A stretch of 64,000 bases of DNA from DATEDA01 sp963827595 (GCA_963827595.1 CAWHBT010000013.1:1-64000), one strand, 5' to 3'; positions 27,293 through 36,214 are shown, counted from the stretch's first letter. Notes: generated by a model not told the origin, from the sequence alone. Program-made: numbers and translations.

Positions 27293-27311
27293 CGGAACAG
27301 CAGTTGTTCCG
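27293..27311 (-). promoter_or_regulatory. Inverted-repeat operator, copy 1 (Rieske/cupin operon)
   Basis: CGGAACA-GCAGT-TGTTCCG, perfect 7-bp arms around a 5-bp spacer, centred about 108 bp before the FAH start and between FAH and the LysR gene. The same sequence, in the same orientation relative to transcription, is found before the ABC operon at 16337-16352 (16 of 17 bases). Likely binding site of the adjacent LysR regulator. Confidence 0.7.
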
Positions 27312-27343
27312 CGATCGAAAGGGGACGCTCGATGCGCGCGAAG

Positions 27344-28327
27344 TCACTGAATGTCCTGGAAGCTCTCCTTCAGGAAGTCGACGAAACATCGCACCTTCAG
27401 GAGCGGGGTTCCGGGTCGAGGCAATACCGCATAGACCGCCCGGTCGCCGACCGCATAGCCCGGCAGCACCTCCTTCAGCCTGCCCGCGCGCAGGTCGTCC
27501 TCGACCAGCCACCTCGGTGACATGGCCACGCCGAGCCCTGCAAGCGCCGCATCGCGAACGACATCGGCGTTATTCGCAACGAGGTTGCCCGAGACGCGCT
27601 GCAGACTGACCACGTCACCCCGCTTCACCGGCCAGCTCGCGTTCAGGCTGGCGCCGCGGGCGATGAGGCAGTTGTGGTTCACGAGATCTTCGGGGGCTTG
27701 CGGGACACCGTTCCGCTCGAGGTACTCGGGCGAAGCGCAGAAGACCCGCCGGTACGGCGCGAGCTTCAGCGCCACGAGGCCCGGTTCGGGCGAATCGGTG
27801 ATCCGGATCGCGATATCGATGTGCTCCCGAAACAGGTCCACTTTCTGGATCGAGAGGTCCAGGTCGACCGAAACCCGCGGATAACGCCGCAGGAAGTCGG
27901 GCAACCGCGGGGATATCCGCCGGACCCCGAACTGGAGCGGGGCCGTCACCCGCAGACTCCCGGCCGGCTCGTTCTGGATCTCCGAAAGGCCGGCCTCGGC
28001 TTCCTCCAGTTCGCGCAGCACCCGGACGCAGTGCTCGTACAACCGGCGGCCGGCCTCCGTGACGGACACCTGCCGCGTCGTGCGGTTCACCAGGCGCGCG
28101 CCAAGCCGGCCCTCGAGCGCGCCGATGTGCTTGCTCACGGTGGCTGGGGTTACGCCAAGGTGGCGCGCTACCTCCGAAAAGCTCCCCAGCTCCACCACTC
28201 GGGAGAACACGCGCAGCGAGGCCAGATCGTCGAAGGCGCCCGTTGCCAAGCTCGACGAGGACTCGTGGACTTTCTTGGCAGTCTCCGGCATTCGATCGGA
28301 CGCCTTGTCGATTGTGGAGCAAATCAT
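27344..28327 (-). CDS. LysR family transcriptional regulator
   Basis: 327 aa. Winged helix-turn-helix at about residues 35-95 (FSEVARHLGVTPATVSKHIGA, NRTTRQVSVTEAG) followed by a substrate-binding domain (AGSLRVTAPLQFG, HIDIAIRI). Same strand as and directly upstream of the FAH-Rieske operon. Probably senses an aromatic intermediate and regulates both that operon and the ABC operon through the shared inverted repeat. Start at 28327 or the internal ATG at 28291. Confidence 0.9.
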   Translation of the reverse strand: MICSTIDKASDRMPETAKKVHESSSSLATGAFDDLASLRVFSRVVELGSFSEVARHLGVTPATVSKHIGALEGRLGARLVNRTTRQVSVTEAGRRLYEHCVRVLRELEEAEAGLSEIQNEPAGSLRVTAPLQFGVRRISPRLPDFLRRYPRVSVDLDLSIQKVDLFREHIDIAIRITDSPEPGLVALKLAPYRRVFCASPEYLERNGVPQAPEDLVNHNCLIARGASLNASWPVKRGDVVSLQRVSGNLVANNADVVRDAALAGLGVAMSPRWLVEDDLRAGRLKEVLPGYAVGDRAVYAVLPRPGTPLLKVRCFVDFLKESFQDIQ

Positions 28328-28428
28328 ATTCCAGTCCTGCGGGCGCGACTAAACACGGGGATCTGCACTGCGCTCACGCCGACGGGTCGCTCGTGAGCCA
28401 ACAAATCGGGACCGCACCGCACCTCGCG

Positions 28429-29413
28429 TCAAGCCGGACGCCGCGGCTCGCCCATCCTGCGCGCGAGCACGAATGCGTTGCGCATTGCGCCCACGTCCGC
28501 CTTGCCTTGGCCGGCGATGTCGTACGCCGTTCCGTGCGCAGGCGTCGTGATCGGGATCGGCAGTCCGCCCTGGATGGTGACGCCCCGCTCGAAGCCCATC
28601 AGCTTCATCGCGATCTGGCCCTGGTCGTGGTACATGGTCACGATGCCGTCGTACGCACCGCCCCGCGCGCGTACGAAGATCGTGTCGGCCGGGAACGGTC
28701 CATCGGCGGGCCAGCCCTGCTCGGCGGCGAGCCGCACGCCCGGCGCGATGATCGTGATCTCCTCCTGACCGAAGTTGCCGCCGTCCCCGCCGTGCGGGTT
28801 GAGCGCGCACACGGCGAGCTTCGGCCGCGGCTTGCCGGCGCTCTGCAGGCCGCGATACAGCAGCCCTATCCCGTCGGCCACACCGGACACGCTGAGCAGA
28901 CCCGCCACGTCCTTCAGCGGGACGTGCGAAGTGATGCGCGAGGTCCACAGATCGTCGAGAACGTTGAACTCGACGCTCGGGCCGGTCCAGCCGAGGACCT
29001 CGGTGAACCAGTGCATCTCGTCGGCATGGCTCATGCCGCCGGCGCGGAGCGCCGCCTTGTTGAGCGGCGCGAAGCACAGCGCGTCCGCCATCCCGCCGCG
29101 CACGAGCGCGACGCCGGCCGCGAGACCCTCGAGCATGAACCGGCCGTTCTCGGGCCCGGCCCTGCCGAGCGGGAAGTCCGGCGCTTCGAGCCCGCGCCAG
29201 TCGACGAGCGCCGGCCGCCCGTCGGCCGCGCCGCCCTGTGTGATCTCGAAGCTGGTCCTCGCCGCACGCATGCCGGCCGCGACGCTCGCCCGGCTCGCGA
29301 TCAGGAGCACGTCGGCGCGCCGCAGTCGTCTCCGGATCGGCGAGCAGCCGCGCAACGAGCTCCGGCCCGACGCCCGCCGGGTCGCCGGTAAAGAGCGCGA
29401 TGCGCGGATTCAT
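28429..29413 (-). pseudogene. pdxA: PdxA-family dehydrogenase, frameshifted near N-terminus
   Basis: About 328 aa when corrected. It starts MNPRIALFTGDPAGVGPELV; a shift near 29330 moves the remainder (RRADVLLIASRA to the end) into the next frame. Family marks: CALNPHGGDGGNFG, MYHDQGQIAMKL with metal-binding His, and TTPAHGTAYDIAGQGKAD. PdxA homologues in catabolic clusters include TphB-type cis-diol dehydrogenases and four-carbon phosphate dehydrogenases; here it is paired with a Bug receptor by an ATGA overlap, favouring a catabolic role over vitamin B6 synthesis. This is inference. Confidence 0.82.
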
Positions 29414-30381
29414 TGCTGGATTCGGATGCCGGCGTCGCGGATCAGCTTGCCGAAGCGGTCGAACTCCGCCCTGTTCATCGCCGCGAGCTGGGCCGGAGTC
29501 ATGTCGCCAGGCTCGCCGCCGAGGCCTTCGAGGCGCTTCTGCACGTCGGGCATCTTGAGCACCCTGGCGGTCTCGGCGCCCAGCCGATCGAGCGTGGCGG
29601 CCGGCGTCCCGGCGGTCGCGAACAGGCCGTACCAGGTGCTCATCTCCACGTTCGGGATGCCGAGCTCCGCGAGCGTCGGCACCTCCGGCAGCTCGCGCGA
29701 GCGCTTGGGCGACATCACCGCGAGCGGGCGCACCTTGCCGCTCTTGATGTGGCCCATCGCCGATGACGTCGTGTCGAAGTTCATCTGGATCTGGCCGCCG
29801 ATGAGATCGGCGAGCGCCTGGCTCGAGCCCTTGTACGGGACGTGCGTCATCTTGAGCCCGAGCTCGTAGGCGAACGCGGCGCCGGCGAGATGCTGCGTGC
29901 TGCCGGTGCCGGACGAGCCGTACGAATACTTGTCCGGGTTCGCCTTGATCAGCGCGACGAGCTCCTTGACGCTTTTCGCGGGCACGTCGGTGTTCACGAC
30001 CAGCACGTTGGGAACCGTGACGAGCAGCGCGACCGGCGCGAGATCCTTCAGCGGGTCGTAGCCGAGCTTGAGGAGATGCGGCGCGATCGACTGCGCGGTG
30101 TTGGTGGCGACCAGGATCGTATGGCCGTCGGGCGGTGCCTTCGCGGTGAGATCGGCGGCGATCGTGTTCGAGGCCCCCGGCCGGTTCTCGACGAGGAACG
30201 GCTGGCCGAAGCTCGCCTGGTACTTCTCGGCGAGCATCCGGGCGATGATGTCGGTGCCGCCGCCCGGCGAGGCGCCGACCATGATGCGGACCGGCTTGGT
30301 GGGCCATTGTTGAGCAGCGACGAGCGTCGAAGCGGCGGCCAGGGCGACGCCGGCGGCGAGACGTACGACGAGCGGGGTCAT
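29410..30381 (-). CDS. Bug family tripartite tricarboxylate receptor
   Basis: 323 aa. Signal peptide to LVAAQ, then WPTKPVRIMVGASPGGGTD, VENRPGASN and VPYKGSSQAL, all standard Bug marks. ATG 30381 is preceded by AAGGAGG; the frame is open further upstream but lacks a ribosome site. Overlaps the PdxA gene by 4 bp. Divergent from the ECF sigma gene. Confidence 0.9.
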   Translation of the reverse strand: MTPLVVRLAAGVALAAASTLVAAQQWPTKPVRIMVGASPGGGTDIIARMLAEKYQASFGQPFLVENRPGASNTIAADLTAKAPPDGHTILVATNTAQSIAPHLLKLGYDPLKDLAPVALLVTVPNVLVVNTDVPAKSVKELVALIKANPDKYSYGSSGTGSTQHLAGAAFAYELGLKMTHVPYKGSSQALADLIGGQIQMNFDTTSSAMGHIKSGKVRPLAVMSPKRSRELPEVPTLAELGIPNVEMSTWYGLFATAGTPAATLDRLGAETARVLKMPDVQKRLEGLGGEPGDMTPAQLAAMNRAEFDRFGKLIRDAGIRIQQ

Positions 30382-30590
30382 CGAGGTGGTCCTCCTTGGC
30401 ACGGCGAGCGAGCGTGCCACAGCGAGCGGGCGGGGTCCACTGACCGCGTTCACTGTGCAGCCTCATCGGCAGAATTTACCCGGAACCGGAACGATCGCGA
30501 CGGGCGCCGGCGCCGCGGGCCGAATCCTCGCGGCCGCGGGAACGCGCGACCGCCGACTTCCATCTAATGTGCCGACAGCAGCGAAACCGG
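30382..30590. other. Divergent intergenic region
   Basis: About 210 bp between the Bug gene (minus) and the sigma-factor gene (plus), presumably with promoters for both. It holds GC-rich dyads (GGCGCCGGCGCC-like) but I cannot assign -35/-10 boxes with confidence. Confidence 0.35.
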
Positions 30591-31310
30591 ATGAGCACAA
30601 TGACCACGCACGCTGTACGGACGCCCGCCCATGACGAAAGCGATCTCGCAATCGCCCAACGGGTCGCGGCAGGCGACCGCAGCGCCTTCGAGCAGATCAT
30701 GCGGCGACACAATCGAATGCTCTACCGCGCTGCGCGCAGCATCCTGCGCCACGACGCCGACGCCGAGGATTGCCTGCAGTCGGCGTACCTGCTCGCCTAC
30801 CGGGCGATCGGCGGGTTCACGGGCCAGGCGAAGCTCTCCACCTGGCTCGCGCGGATCGTGATCAACGAGGCGCTCGGGCGCAAGCGCCGCACGGCAGCGC
30901 GTGGGGTGGTGATCCCGTTGGACGGGGCCGTGGACGCCGAATCCCCGTCCGTGTCGGCGGCTTTGACCGCCGACACGCCGGGACCGGAGACCGAAGCGAT
31001 GCGCCACGAGCTTGGCACGCTGATCGAACGGCGTGTCGACGCCCTGCCGGACGCGTTCCGCACGGTGTTCGTGCTGCGCGCGCTCGAGGAGCTCTCGGTC
31101 GAGGAGACCGCTGTCCTGCTCGAGGTTCCGGAGGCGACGGTCCGCACCCGGTACTTCCGCGCGCGCAGCCTGCTGCGCGAGTCGCTCGCGCGCGAGGTCG
31201 ACACCGCGCTCGACCAGACGTTCGGATTTGCCGGCGCGCGCTGCGACCGGACCGTCGCCGCCGTGCTCGAGCGGCTCAGCTCGCGGTCCCCGCCATCCCA
31301 GACCGGCTGA
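30591..31310 (+). CDS. ECF (RpoE-type) RNA polymerase sigma factor
   Basis: About 239 aa. Region 2 (DRSAFEQIMRRHNRMLYRAA, DAEDCLQSAYLLAYR) and region 4 (LPDAFRTVFVLRALEELSVEETA, EATVRTRYFRARSLLRE) are clear. Start taken at ATG 30591, with ATG 30600 as alternative. No anti-sigma gene is adjacent; instead it leads into ferritin-like and cytochrome genes on the same strand, which may be its targets. Confidence 0.9.
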   Translation: MSTMTTHAVRTPAHDESDLAIAQRVAAGDRSAFEQIMRRHNRMLYRAARSILRHDADAEDCLQSAYLLAYRAIGGFTGQAKLSTWLARIVINEALGRKRRTAARGVVIPLDGAVDAESPSVSAALTADTPGPETEAMRHELGTLIERRVDALPDAFRTVFVLRALEELSVEETAVLLEVPEATVRTRYFRARSLLRESLAREVDTALDQTFGFAGARCDRTVAAVLERLSSRSPPSQTG

Positions 31311-31328
31311 AGCGCCGCCGGCGCTTCA
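31308..31328 (+). terminator. Stem-loop spanning the sigma-factor stop
   Basis: Perfect 9-bp arms TGAAGCGCC and GGCGCTTCA around a 3-bp loop, the left arm beginning with the TGA stop. No T-run follows, so it may attenuate transcription or stabilise mRNA rather than terminate fully. Confidence 0.4.
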
Positions 31329-31390
31329 GCTCACCTCGCCGGCGCCGGGGCAACCCGGCCGGGCTTCACACCACCTTGAAGGAGTCGGGC

Positions 31391-31975
31391 ATGTCTTTCC
31401 TTGCGTTCACCGAAAGCGGGCTTATCGCCCCGAATCGACGGCTGTTCCTCGGCGGCGCCGCGCTGCTCTCCGGTGCTGCGGTCGCGCTCCTCGCCGGGCA
31501 TGACGCGCTCGCCGCCGGCGAAGCACGCGGCGCGAAATCCGAAGCAAACGACGCGGGCATCCTCAACACCGCGCTGGGCGCCGAGTTCGAAGCGGTCGCC
31601 GCCTATGAGGTCGCCGCCGCGAGCAACCTGCTCGAGAAGCAGGTGCTCGCACTCGCGCGCCAGTTCCAGGGCCACCATCGCGCGCATGCCGAGCTGCTCG
31701 CCAAGACCGTGTTGAAGCTCGGCGACAAGCCGGTCGCCGCGAAGGCCCAGTACGCGTTCCCGACCGAGAAGCTCAAGAACCAGGCCGACGTGCTGCGCTT
31801 CGCTGCCCAGCTCGAGAAAGGCGCGGTGAGCGCCTATCTGAACGCCGTGCCGGTCTTCGGCAATCGCGATCTCGCCAAGGCGGCGGCGAGCATCCTCGGC
31901 GACGAAGCGATGCACTGGGCGGTGCTGCGTCAGGCGGTCGGGGAGAACCCGGTCCCGAGCGCGTTCGTGTCGTGA
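31391..31975 (+). CDS. Ferritin-like domain protein, exported
   Basis: 194 aa. N-terminal Tat/Sec-like signal (NRRLFLGGAALLSGAAVALL to ALA), then a four-helix ferritin-like domain with Glu/His pairs: EFEAVAAYE, FQGHHRAHAE, LEKGAVSAYL and GDEAMHWAVLRQ. Could bind a di-iron or other metal centre outside the cytoplasm. GGAG site before ATG 31391. The stop immediately precedes the cytochrome c start (TGA-ATG), indicating one operon. Confidence 0.85.
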   Translation: MSFLAFTESGLIAPNRRLFLGGAALLSGAAVALLAGHDALAAGEARGAKSEANDAGILNTALGAEFEAVAAYEVAAASNLLEKQVLALARQFQGHHRAHAELLAKTVLKLGDKPVAAKAQYAFPTEKLKNQADVLRFAAQLEKGAVSAYLNAVPVFGNRDLAKAAASILGDEAMHWAVLRQAVGENPVPSAFVS

Positions 31976-32368
31976 ATGCGGTGGCTGGGCCCGATCCCGG
32001 CGGGCGTCTTCGCGGTGCTGGCCGCACTCTCCGCGCCGGCAGTCGCGGCAGGCGATGCGACGCGCGGCGAGCAGGTGTACGAGCGCTGCGCGGCATGCCA
32101 TTCGCTCGACCGCGATCGCACCGGGCCGAGGCACTGCGGGCTGTTCGGCCGGCGCGCGGGGAGCCGGCCCGACTTCCAGTACTCGCCGGCGATGCGCTCG
32201 TCCGGCATCGTCTGGAGCGAGAACACGCTCGAACGCTTCCTCGCCGCGCCGACCAAGGCGGTGCCCGGCACATCGATGGGTTACGCAGGGGTCGACGACC
32301 CGCGCGAGCGCGCCGATCTGATCGCCTACCTGAAGGCCGCGAACGGTTCGCGGGCGCTGTGTCCGTAG
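31976..32368 (+). CDS. Class I cytochrome c
   Basis: 130 aa: signal peptide, single haem motif CAACH (VYERCAACHSLD), GPRHCGLFGRRAG and axial Met in PGTSMGYAGV. Small periplasmic electron carrier. Sits between the ferritin-like gene and the di-heme protein, suggesting electron transfer between them. Confidence 0.92.
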   Translation: MRWLGPIPAGVFAVLAALSAPAVAAGDATRGEQVYERCAACHSLDRDRTGPRHCGLFGRRAGSRPDFQYSPAMRSSGIVWSENTLERFLAAPTKAVPGTSMGYAGVDDPRERADLIAYLKAANGSRALCP

Positions 32369-32407
32369 GTGCGATGTTCCGACGTCGTGTCCCAGAGGAG
32401 ATGTGAG

Positions 32408-33800
32408 ATGACGACCTGGTGGAAGGTTCTGATCCCCTGTGCGCTGCTCGTCCTCGCCATCGTCGGGTTCCACGTCCAGGACGCTACGAGTGCCTCACCT
32501 CGGGAGTCCGACGACGAGTCCGACGCGAAAGGCCCGGAGTTCGACCGGCGGATCACCAGTCATTCGCGGGAGATGGTTCAGCAGGGCCGGCAGATCTTTC
32601 GCTTCGATACCTTCGGCGACGAGGTTTTCTGGGGCGACCTGCTCGGCTTGCACAAGGCCATCGAGGGCACCGCGTTCGGCGGCGTCGCCACGCCGGACCT
32701 CAAGATCGACGGCGTCAGCCCGAAGACGGCGCTCGCGGTGGGGCTGAAAGTCGACCTCGACGCACTGCCCCGAAATCTCGTCAACGCCCTGAAGAACGGT
32801 CGGGTCAACCTCGACGATCCGGCGACCACGCTGGCGCTCCTCAAGTTGAACGCCGTGGTGGGAGTGACGGGCTTCTTCAACACCAACGGCAGCTTGAAGT
32901 CGATCGGCATCCAGTGCGCGCTCTGCCACTCCACCGTGGACAACGCCTTTGCTCCCGGCATCGGCCATCGACTCGACGGGTGGGCCAACCGCGACCTCGA
33001 CATCGGGCTGATCGCCTCGCTGGCGCCCAACTTGCAACCGGTGGCGGACCTGCTGAGCCTCGCTGGGTCGAAGGTGGAGGTGGCCACCGTGAAGCAGGTA
33101 TTGCGGAGCTGGGGACCGGGGAAGTTCGACGCCGAGCTGTTCCTGGACGGCAAGGCCTTCCGGCCCGACGGGAAGTCGGCCGCGACGCTCATCCCGCCCG
33201 CCTTCGGGCTGGCCGGCGTGAACCTGCACACCTTCACCGGATGGGGCGGCGTCTCGCACTGGAACGCCTTCGTCGCCAATCTCGAGATGCACGGCCAGGG
33301 AACGTTCTTCGACCCGCGCCTCAATGACCCATGGCAGTTCCCCGTCGCGGCCCGCGCCGGGTTCGGGAACGTACGGAACACCCCCGACCTGATCACCGCC
33401 AAGCTCGGAGCGCTCCAGTTCTACCAGCTCGCGATCCCGGCACCGAAGCCGGCGCGAGACTCGTTCAGCAGGTCTGCCGCAGCGCGGGGCAAGGAGCTCT
33501 TCGAAGGCAATGCCCGCTGCGCCACCTGCCACGTGCCGCCGCTCTTCACCGAGCCGGGCTGGAACATGCACACGCCTCGCTGAGATCGGGATCGATGACT
33601 TTCAGTCGAGCCGGGCACCCGACAAGCACTACCGGACCACTCCTCTGAAGGGGTTGTGGACCCACCAGAAGGGCGGCTTCTACCACGACGGACGCTTCGC
33701 CACGCTGCGCGACGTGGTGAACCACTACAACAGGTTCCTCGGGTTGGGGCTGCTCGAGCGGGAGAAGAGCGACCTGGTCGAGTACCTCAAGTCCCTGTAA
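32408..33800 (+). pseudogene. Di-heme cytochrome c peroxidase-like protein, frameshifted
   Basis: About 463 aa when corrected. N-terminal membrane or signal segment, first haem motif CALCH, second CATCH, and a C-terminal part (KGLWTHQKGGFYHDGRFATL) typical of MauG/CcpA-like enzymes. Near 33575 one base is out of frame: the first frame stops at 33583 just after NMHTP, and the remainder (AEIGIDDFQS) is open in the next. Last gene of the sigma/ferritin/cytochrome operon; presumably receives or donates electrons via the small cytochrome. Confidence 0.82.
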
Positions 33801-34126
33801 GGGGCGTACACCCCGGTCAGGCTCGCGCGAGCTCAGGCTCGCGCGAGCTGCTGGACGATCGCCGCGGTCATCGTCCGGGTGCCCGCGGTGCCGTCCTCAT
33901 CGGCTCAGCATCGTGCATGCGGAAGCGATGCGGATGCTGCACCGCATCGCAAGCGCTGCCCACCCGGTGGCCACCGAGCCCGTCCCACGCGGCCCATTCC
34001 GGGGTCGAGCGCGCGCCGCCCCGAGCGGATCCGCCCGGATTGGCGTGGTAGAGTCGCGCCGCTGAACTGTCCGCATTTCGAGTCCGCAACCGCGCGTTTT
34101 TCCAATCGTCGACGGAGGAGGGTGCC
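33801..34126. other. Intergenic region with a gene tail on the minus strand
   Basis: 326 bp without a complete gene. Minus-strand codons 33833-33905 read GTAGTRTMTAAIVQQLARA and stop, resembling the C-terminus of an isopropylmalate/tartrate-type dehydrogenase, perhaps a remnant. The rest shows nothing I recognise; the last 100 bp should hold the promoter of the second Liv operon. Confidence 0.35.
33818..33849. repeat. Tandem 16-bp repeat of a palindrome
   Basis: CAGGCTCGCGCGAGCT occurs twice head to tail (33818-33833 and 33834-33849). Each unit holds the perfect 12-bp palindrome GCTCGCGCGAGC. It lies 18 bp after the di-heme gene stop; could be a terminator-like structure or a binding site with 16-bp periodicity. 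Confidence 0.5.
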
Positions 34127-35263
34127 ATGAGATGGTCCAAATTTGTACTGGCGTTCGCGACGCTGATGCTGCTGTCGGGCGGCGCGGCAGCGGATGTGAA
34201 GTTCGCGTACGTCGGCGAGATCTCGGGCTCCATTGCGGTGTCCGGCGGCAACTTCCGCGACGGCGTCATCCTGGCGGTGGAAGAGGTCAACGCCAAGGGC
34301 GGCATCCTCAAGGAAAAGATCGTACTCACGCAGTACGACACCCAGACCAACCCGGGCGTCGCCCGCTCGCAGATGCAGAAGGCGATCGACGGTGATCCGT
34401 ACGTCATCTTCGGGCCGATCTTCTCGGGCAACGTCAAAGTGACCCTGCAGATGGTGCAGCAGGCGGAGATCCCGGATTTCATCGGCGGCGAGGCGGCCGA
34501 GCTCACCACTCTGGGGAGCCCCTATCTCTTCCGCACCTCTTTCGGCCAGCAGATCGGCATGCCGAAGATCGCGAACTACATCCGCGACGAGCTGAAGGCG
34601 AAGACGATCGCGCTCATCTGGGTGAACAACGACTTCGGCAAGGGCGGCCGTGACCGGCTCATCAAGGAGCTCACCGCGCGCAACATCAAGCTCGTCGCCG
34701 ACGTGTCCACCGAATCGGGGCAGGTCGACTTCGCGGCCGACGTCGTCAAGCTCAAGGCGGCGAATGCCGATGCGGTCTTCGTCTACAGCAACGAAGAGGA
34801 GTGCGCCCGGATCATGCGCGAGGCGCGGAAGCAAGGTCTCAAGGGGCCGTTCGTCGGCGATACGACGCTCCTCAGCCAGAAAACGATCGAGCTCGCGGCC
34901 GACGCCGCCAACGGCGTCGTGGGCCATGTCGGCCTGACCGCCGATGCGCCGATCGCCGCGGTCACCGAGTTCGCGCAACGGTTCCAGAAGCGGTTCAACT
35001 ACAAGCCCGATCACAACGGCATCAAGGGCTACACCGCGGTGTACGCGGTGAAGTTCGTCACCGAGAAGAAGCTCGGCAAGTTCGATCGCAAGGCCCTGGC
35101 GAAGACGATGCACGGGCTGACGATCACGCCGCAGGAGGAGCCGGGCATCCTGATGGAAACGACCTGGGACCAGGTCGGCGAGATCGACCGCATCAGTTTC
35201 CTCGCCGAGGTCGTCGGCGGCAAGCAGAGCATCAGCAAGGTCCTGCCGAAGCTCGGCAAGTAG
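34127..35263 (+). CDS. livK: Liv-type ABC substrate-binding protein
   Basis: 378 aa. Signal peptide to AAAD, then a type I binding fold: VKFAYVGEISGSIAVSGGNF, VILAVEEVNAKGGI, IALIWVNNDFGKGGRD. GGAGGAGGGTGCC site before ATG 34127. First gene of the second Liv operon. Ligand unknown; family members bind amino acids, amides, urea or aromatic acids. Confidence 0.92.
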   Translation: MRWSKFVLAFATLMLLSGGAAADVKFAYVGEISGSIAVSGGNFRDGVILAVEEVNAKGGILKEKIVLTQYDTQTNPGVARSQMQKAIDGDPYVIFGPIFSGNVKVTLQMVQQAEIPDFIGGEAAELTTLGSPYLFRTSFGQQIGMPKIANYIRDELKAKTIALIWVNNDFGKGGRDRLIKELTARNIKLVADVSTESGQVDFAADVVKLKAANADAVFVYSNEEECARIMREARKQGLKGPFVGDTTLLSQKTIELAADAANGVVGHVGLTADAPIAAVTEFAQRFQKRFNYKPDHNGIKGYTAVYAVKFVTEKKLGKFDRKALAKTMHGLTITPQEEPGILMETTWDQVGEIDRISFLAEVVGGKQSISKVLPKLGK

Positions 35264-35296
35264 TCGAGCGACACTGCCCGCCCGGGCGTTGGGCGG

Positions 35297-35314
35297 CCGG
35301 CGCCGCAGCGCCGG
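35297..35314 (+). terminator. Intercistronic stem-loop between receptor and permease
   Basis: CCGGCGC-CGCA-GCGCCGG, 7-bp perfect arms, 33 bp after livK. No T-run; such hairpins commonly lower downstream expression or protect the receptor mRNA. Functional role inferred. Confidence 0.4.
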
Positions 35315-35335
35315 TCGTCCGTCGGACCACCGACG

Positions 35336-36214
35336 TTGGCCGACATCCTCCAGCTGCTCGTCGCCGGCCTCGCGACCGGCGGGATCTACGCGCTCGTCGC
35401 GGTCGGCTTCACGCTCCTCTGGCAGACCTCCCAGACGATCAACTTCGCCCAGGGCGAGTTCGTCATGCTGCCGGCGTTCTTCGTCCTGATCGGGATGAGC
35501 TACTTCGGCCTCCCGTTCTGGCCGGCGGTGGGGCTCGGCGGCGTGGTGTCGCTCATCCTCCTGGGGCTCGTCTTCAAGAAGGCGATGGTCGATCCGATGA
35601 TCCGTCACGGGGTGCTGCCGCTGGTGATCGCCACGATCGGGCTCGCCATCCTGATGAAGGAGGCGGTGCGGGAGTTCTACGGCGCCGACGCGTGGCCGTT
35701 CCCCGCGCTCGCCGCCACGACCGACCTCACCGTCTTCGGGGCCGTCTTCGCCGTCCAGAGCCTGCTCATCCTGGCGATCTGCATCGCGGCCGTCGTCGCC
35801 CTGCAGCTCTTCCTCGGCGGCACGCTGACCGGACGCTGCATGCAGGCGACCGCGCAGAACCCGACCGTCGCCCGTCTGCTCGGCATCCGGGTCGAGCGCA
35901 TGATCCTCTACACCTTCCTCATCAACGCCGCGCTGGTCTGGGTCGCCTCGCTCCTGATCACCCCGATCTATCTCGCCAAGTTCACCAACGGCGAGTGGCT
36001 CGGCCTATACGCGTTCATTGCCGCCATCATCGGCGGCTTCAACCAGGTCCGCGGGGCGATCGCCGGCGGCCTGCTGCTCGGCGTGATCGACAACTTCGCC
36101 GCCGCCTACATCTCCTCCCAGTACCGGATGGCGATCCCGCTGCTGATCCTGATCGTGGTCATCCTGTTCCGGCCGCAGGGACTGCTGGGCCGGGTCGAGG
36201 AGCGCACGGTGTGA
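35336..36214 (+). CDS. livH: Liv-type ABC permease (LivH family)
   Basis: 292 aa with about eight helices; LQLLVAGLATGGIYALVAVGFTLLWQTSQTINFAQGE at the start and RPQGLLGRVEERTV at the end. Start read as TTG 35336. Overlaps livM by GTGA. Membrane half of the second Liv transporter. Confidence 0.92.
   Translation: MADILQLLVAGLATGGIYALVAVGFTLLWQTSQTINFAQGEFVMLPAFFVLIGMSYFGLPFWPAVGLGGVVSLILLGLVFKKAMVDPMIRHGVLPLVIATIGLAILMKEAVREFYGADAWPFPALAATTDLTVFGAVFAVQSLLILAICIAAVVALQLFLGGTLTGRCMQATAQNPTVARLLGIRVERMILYTFLINAALVWVASLLITPIYLAKFTNGEWLGLYAFIAAIIGGFNQVRGAIAGGLLLGVIDNFAAAYISSQYRMAIPLLILIVVILFRPQGLLGRVEERTV

Noticed and set aside
30770..31390. In-frame upstream extension of the ferritin-like gene
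   Set aside because: It is the sigma-factor gene in another frame; a ribosome site and signal peptide mark ATG 31391.
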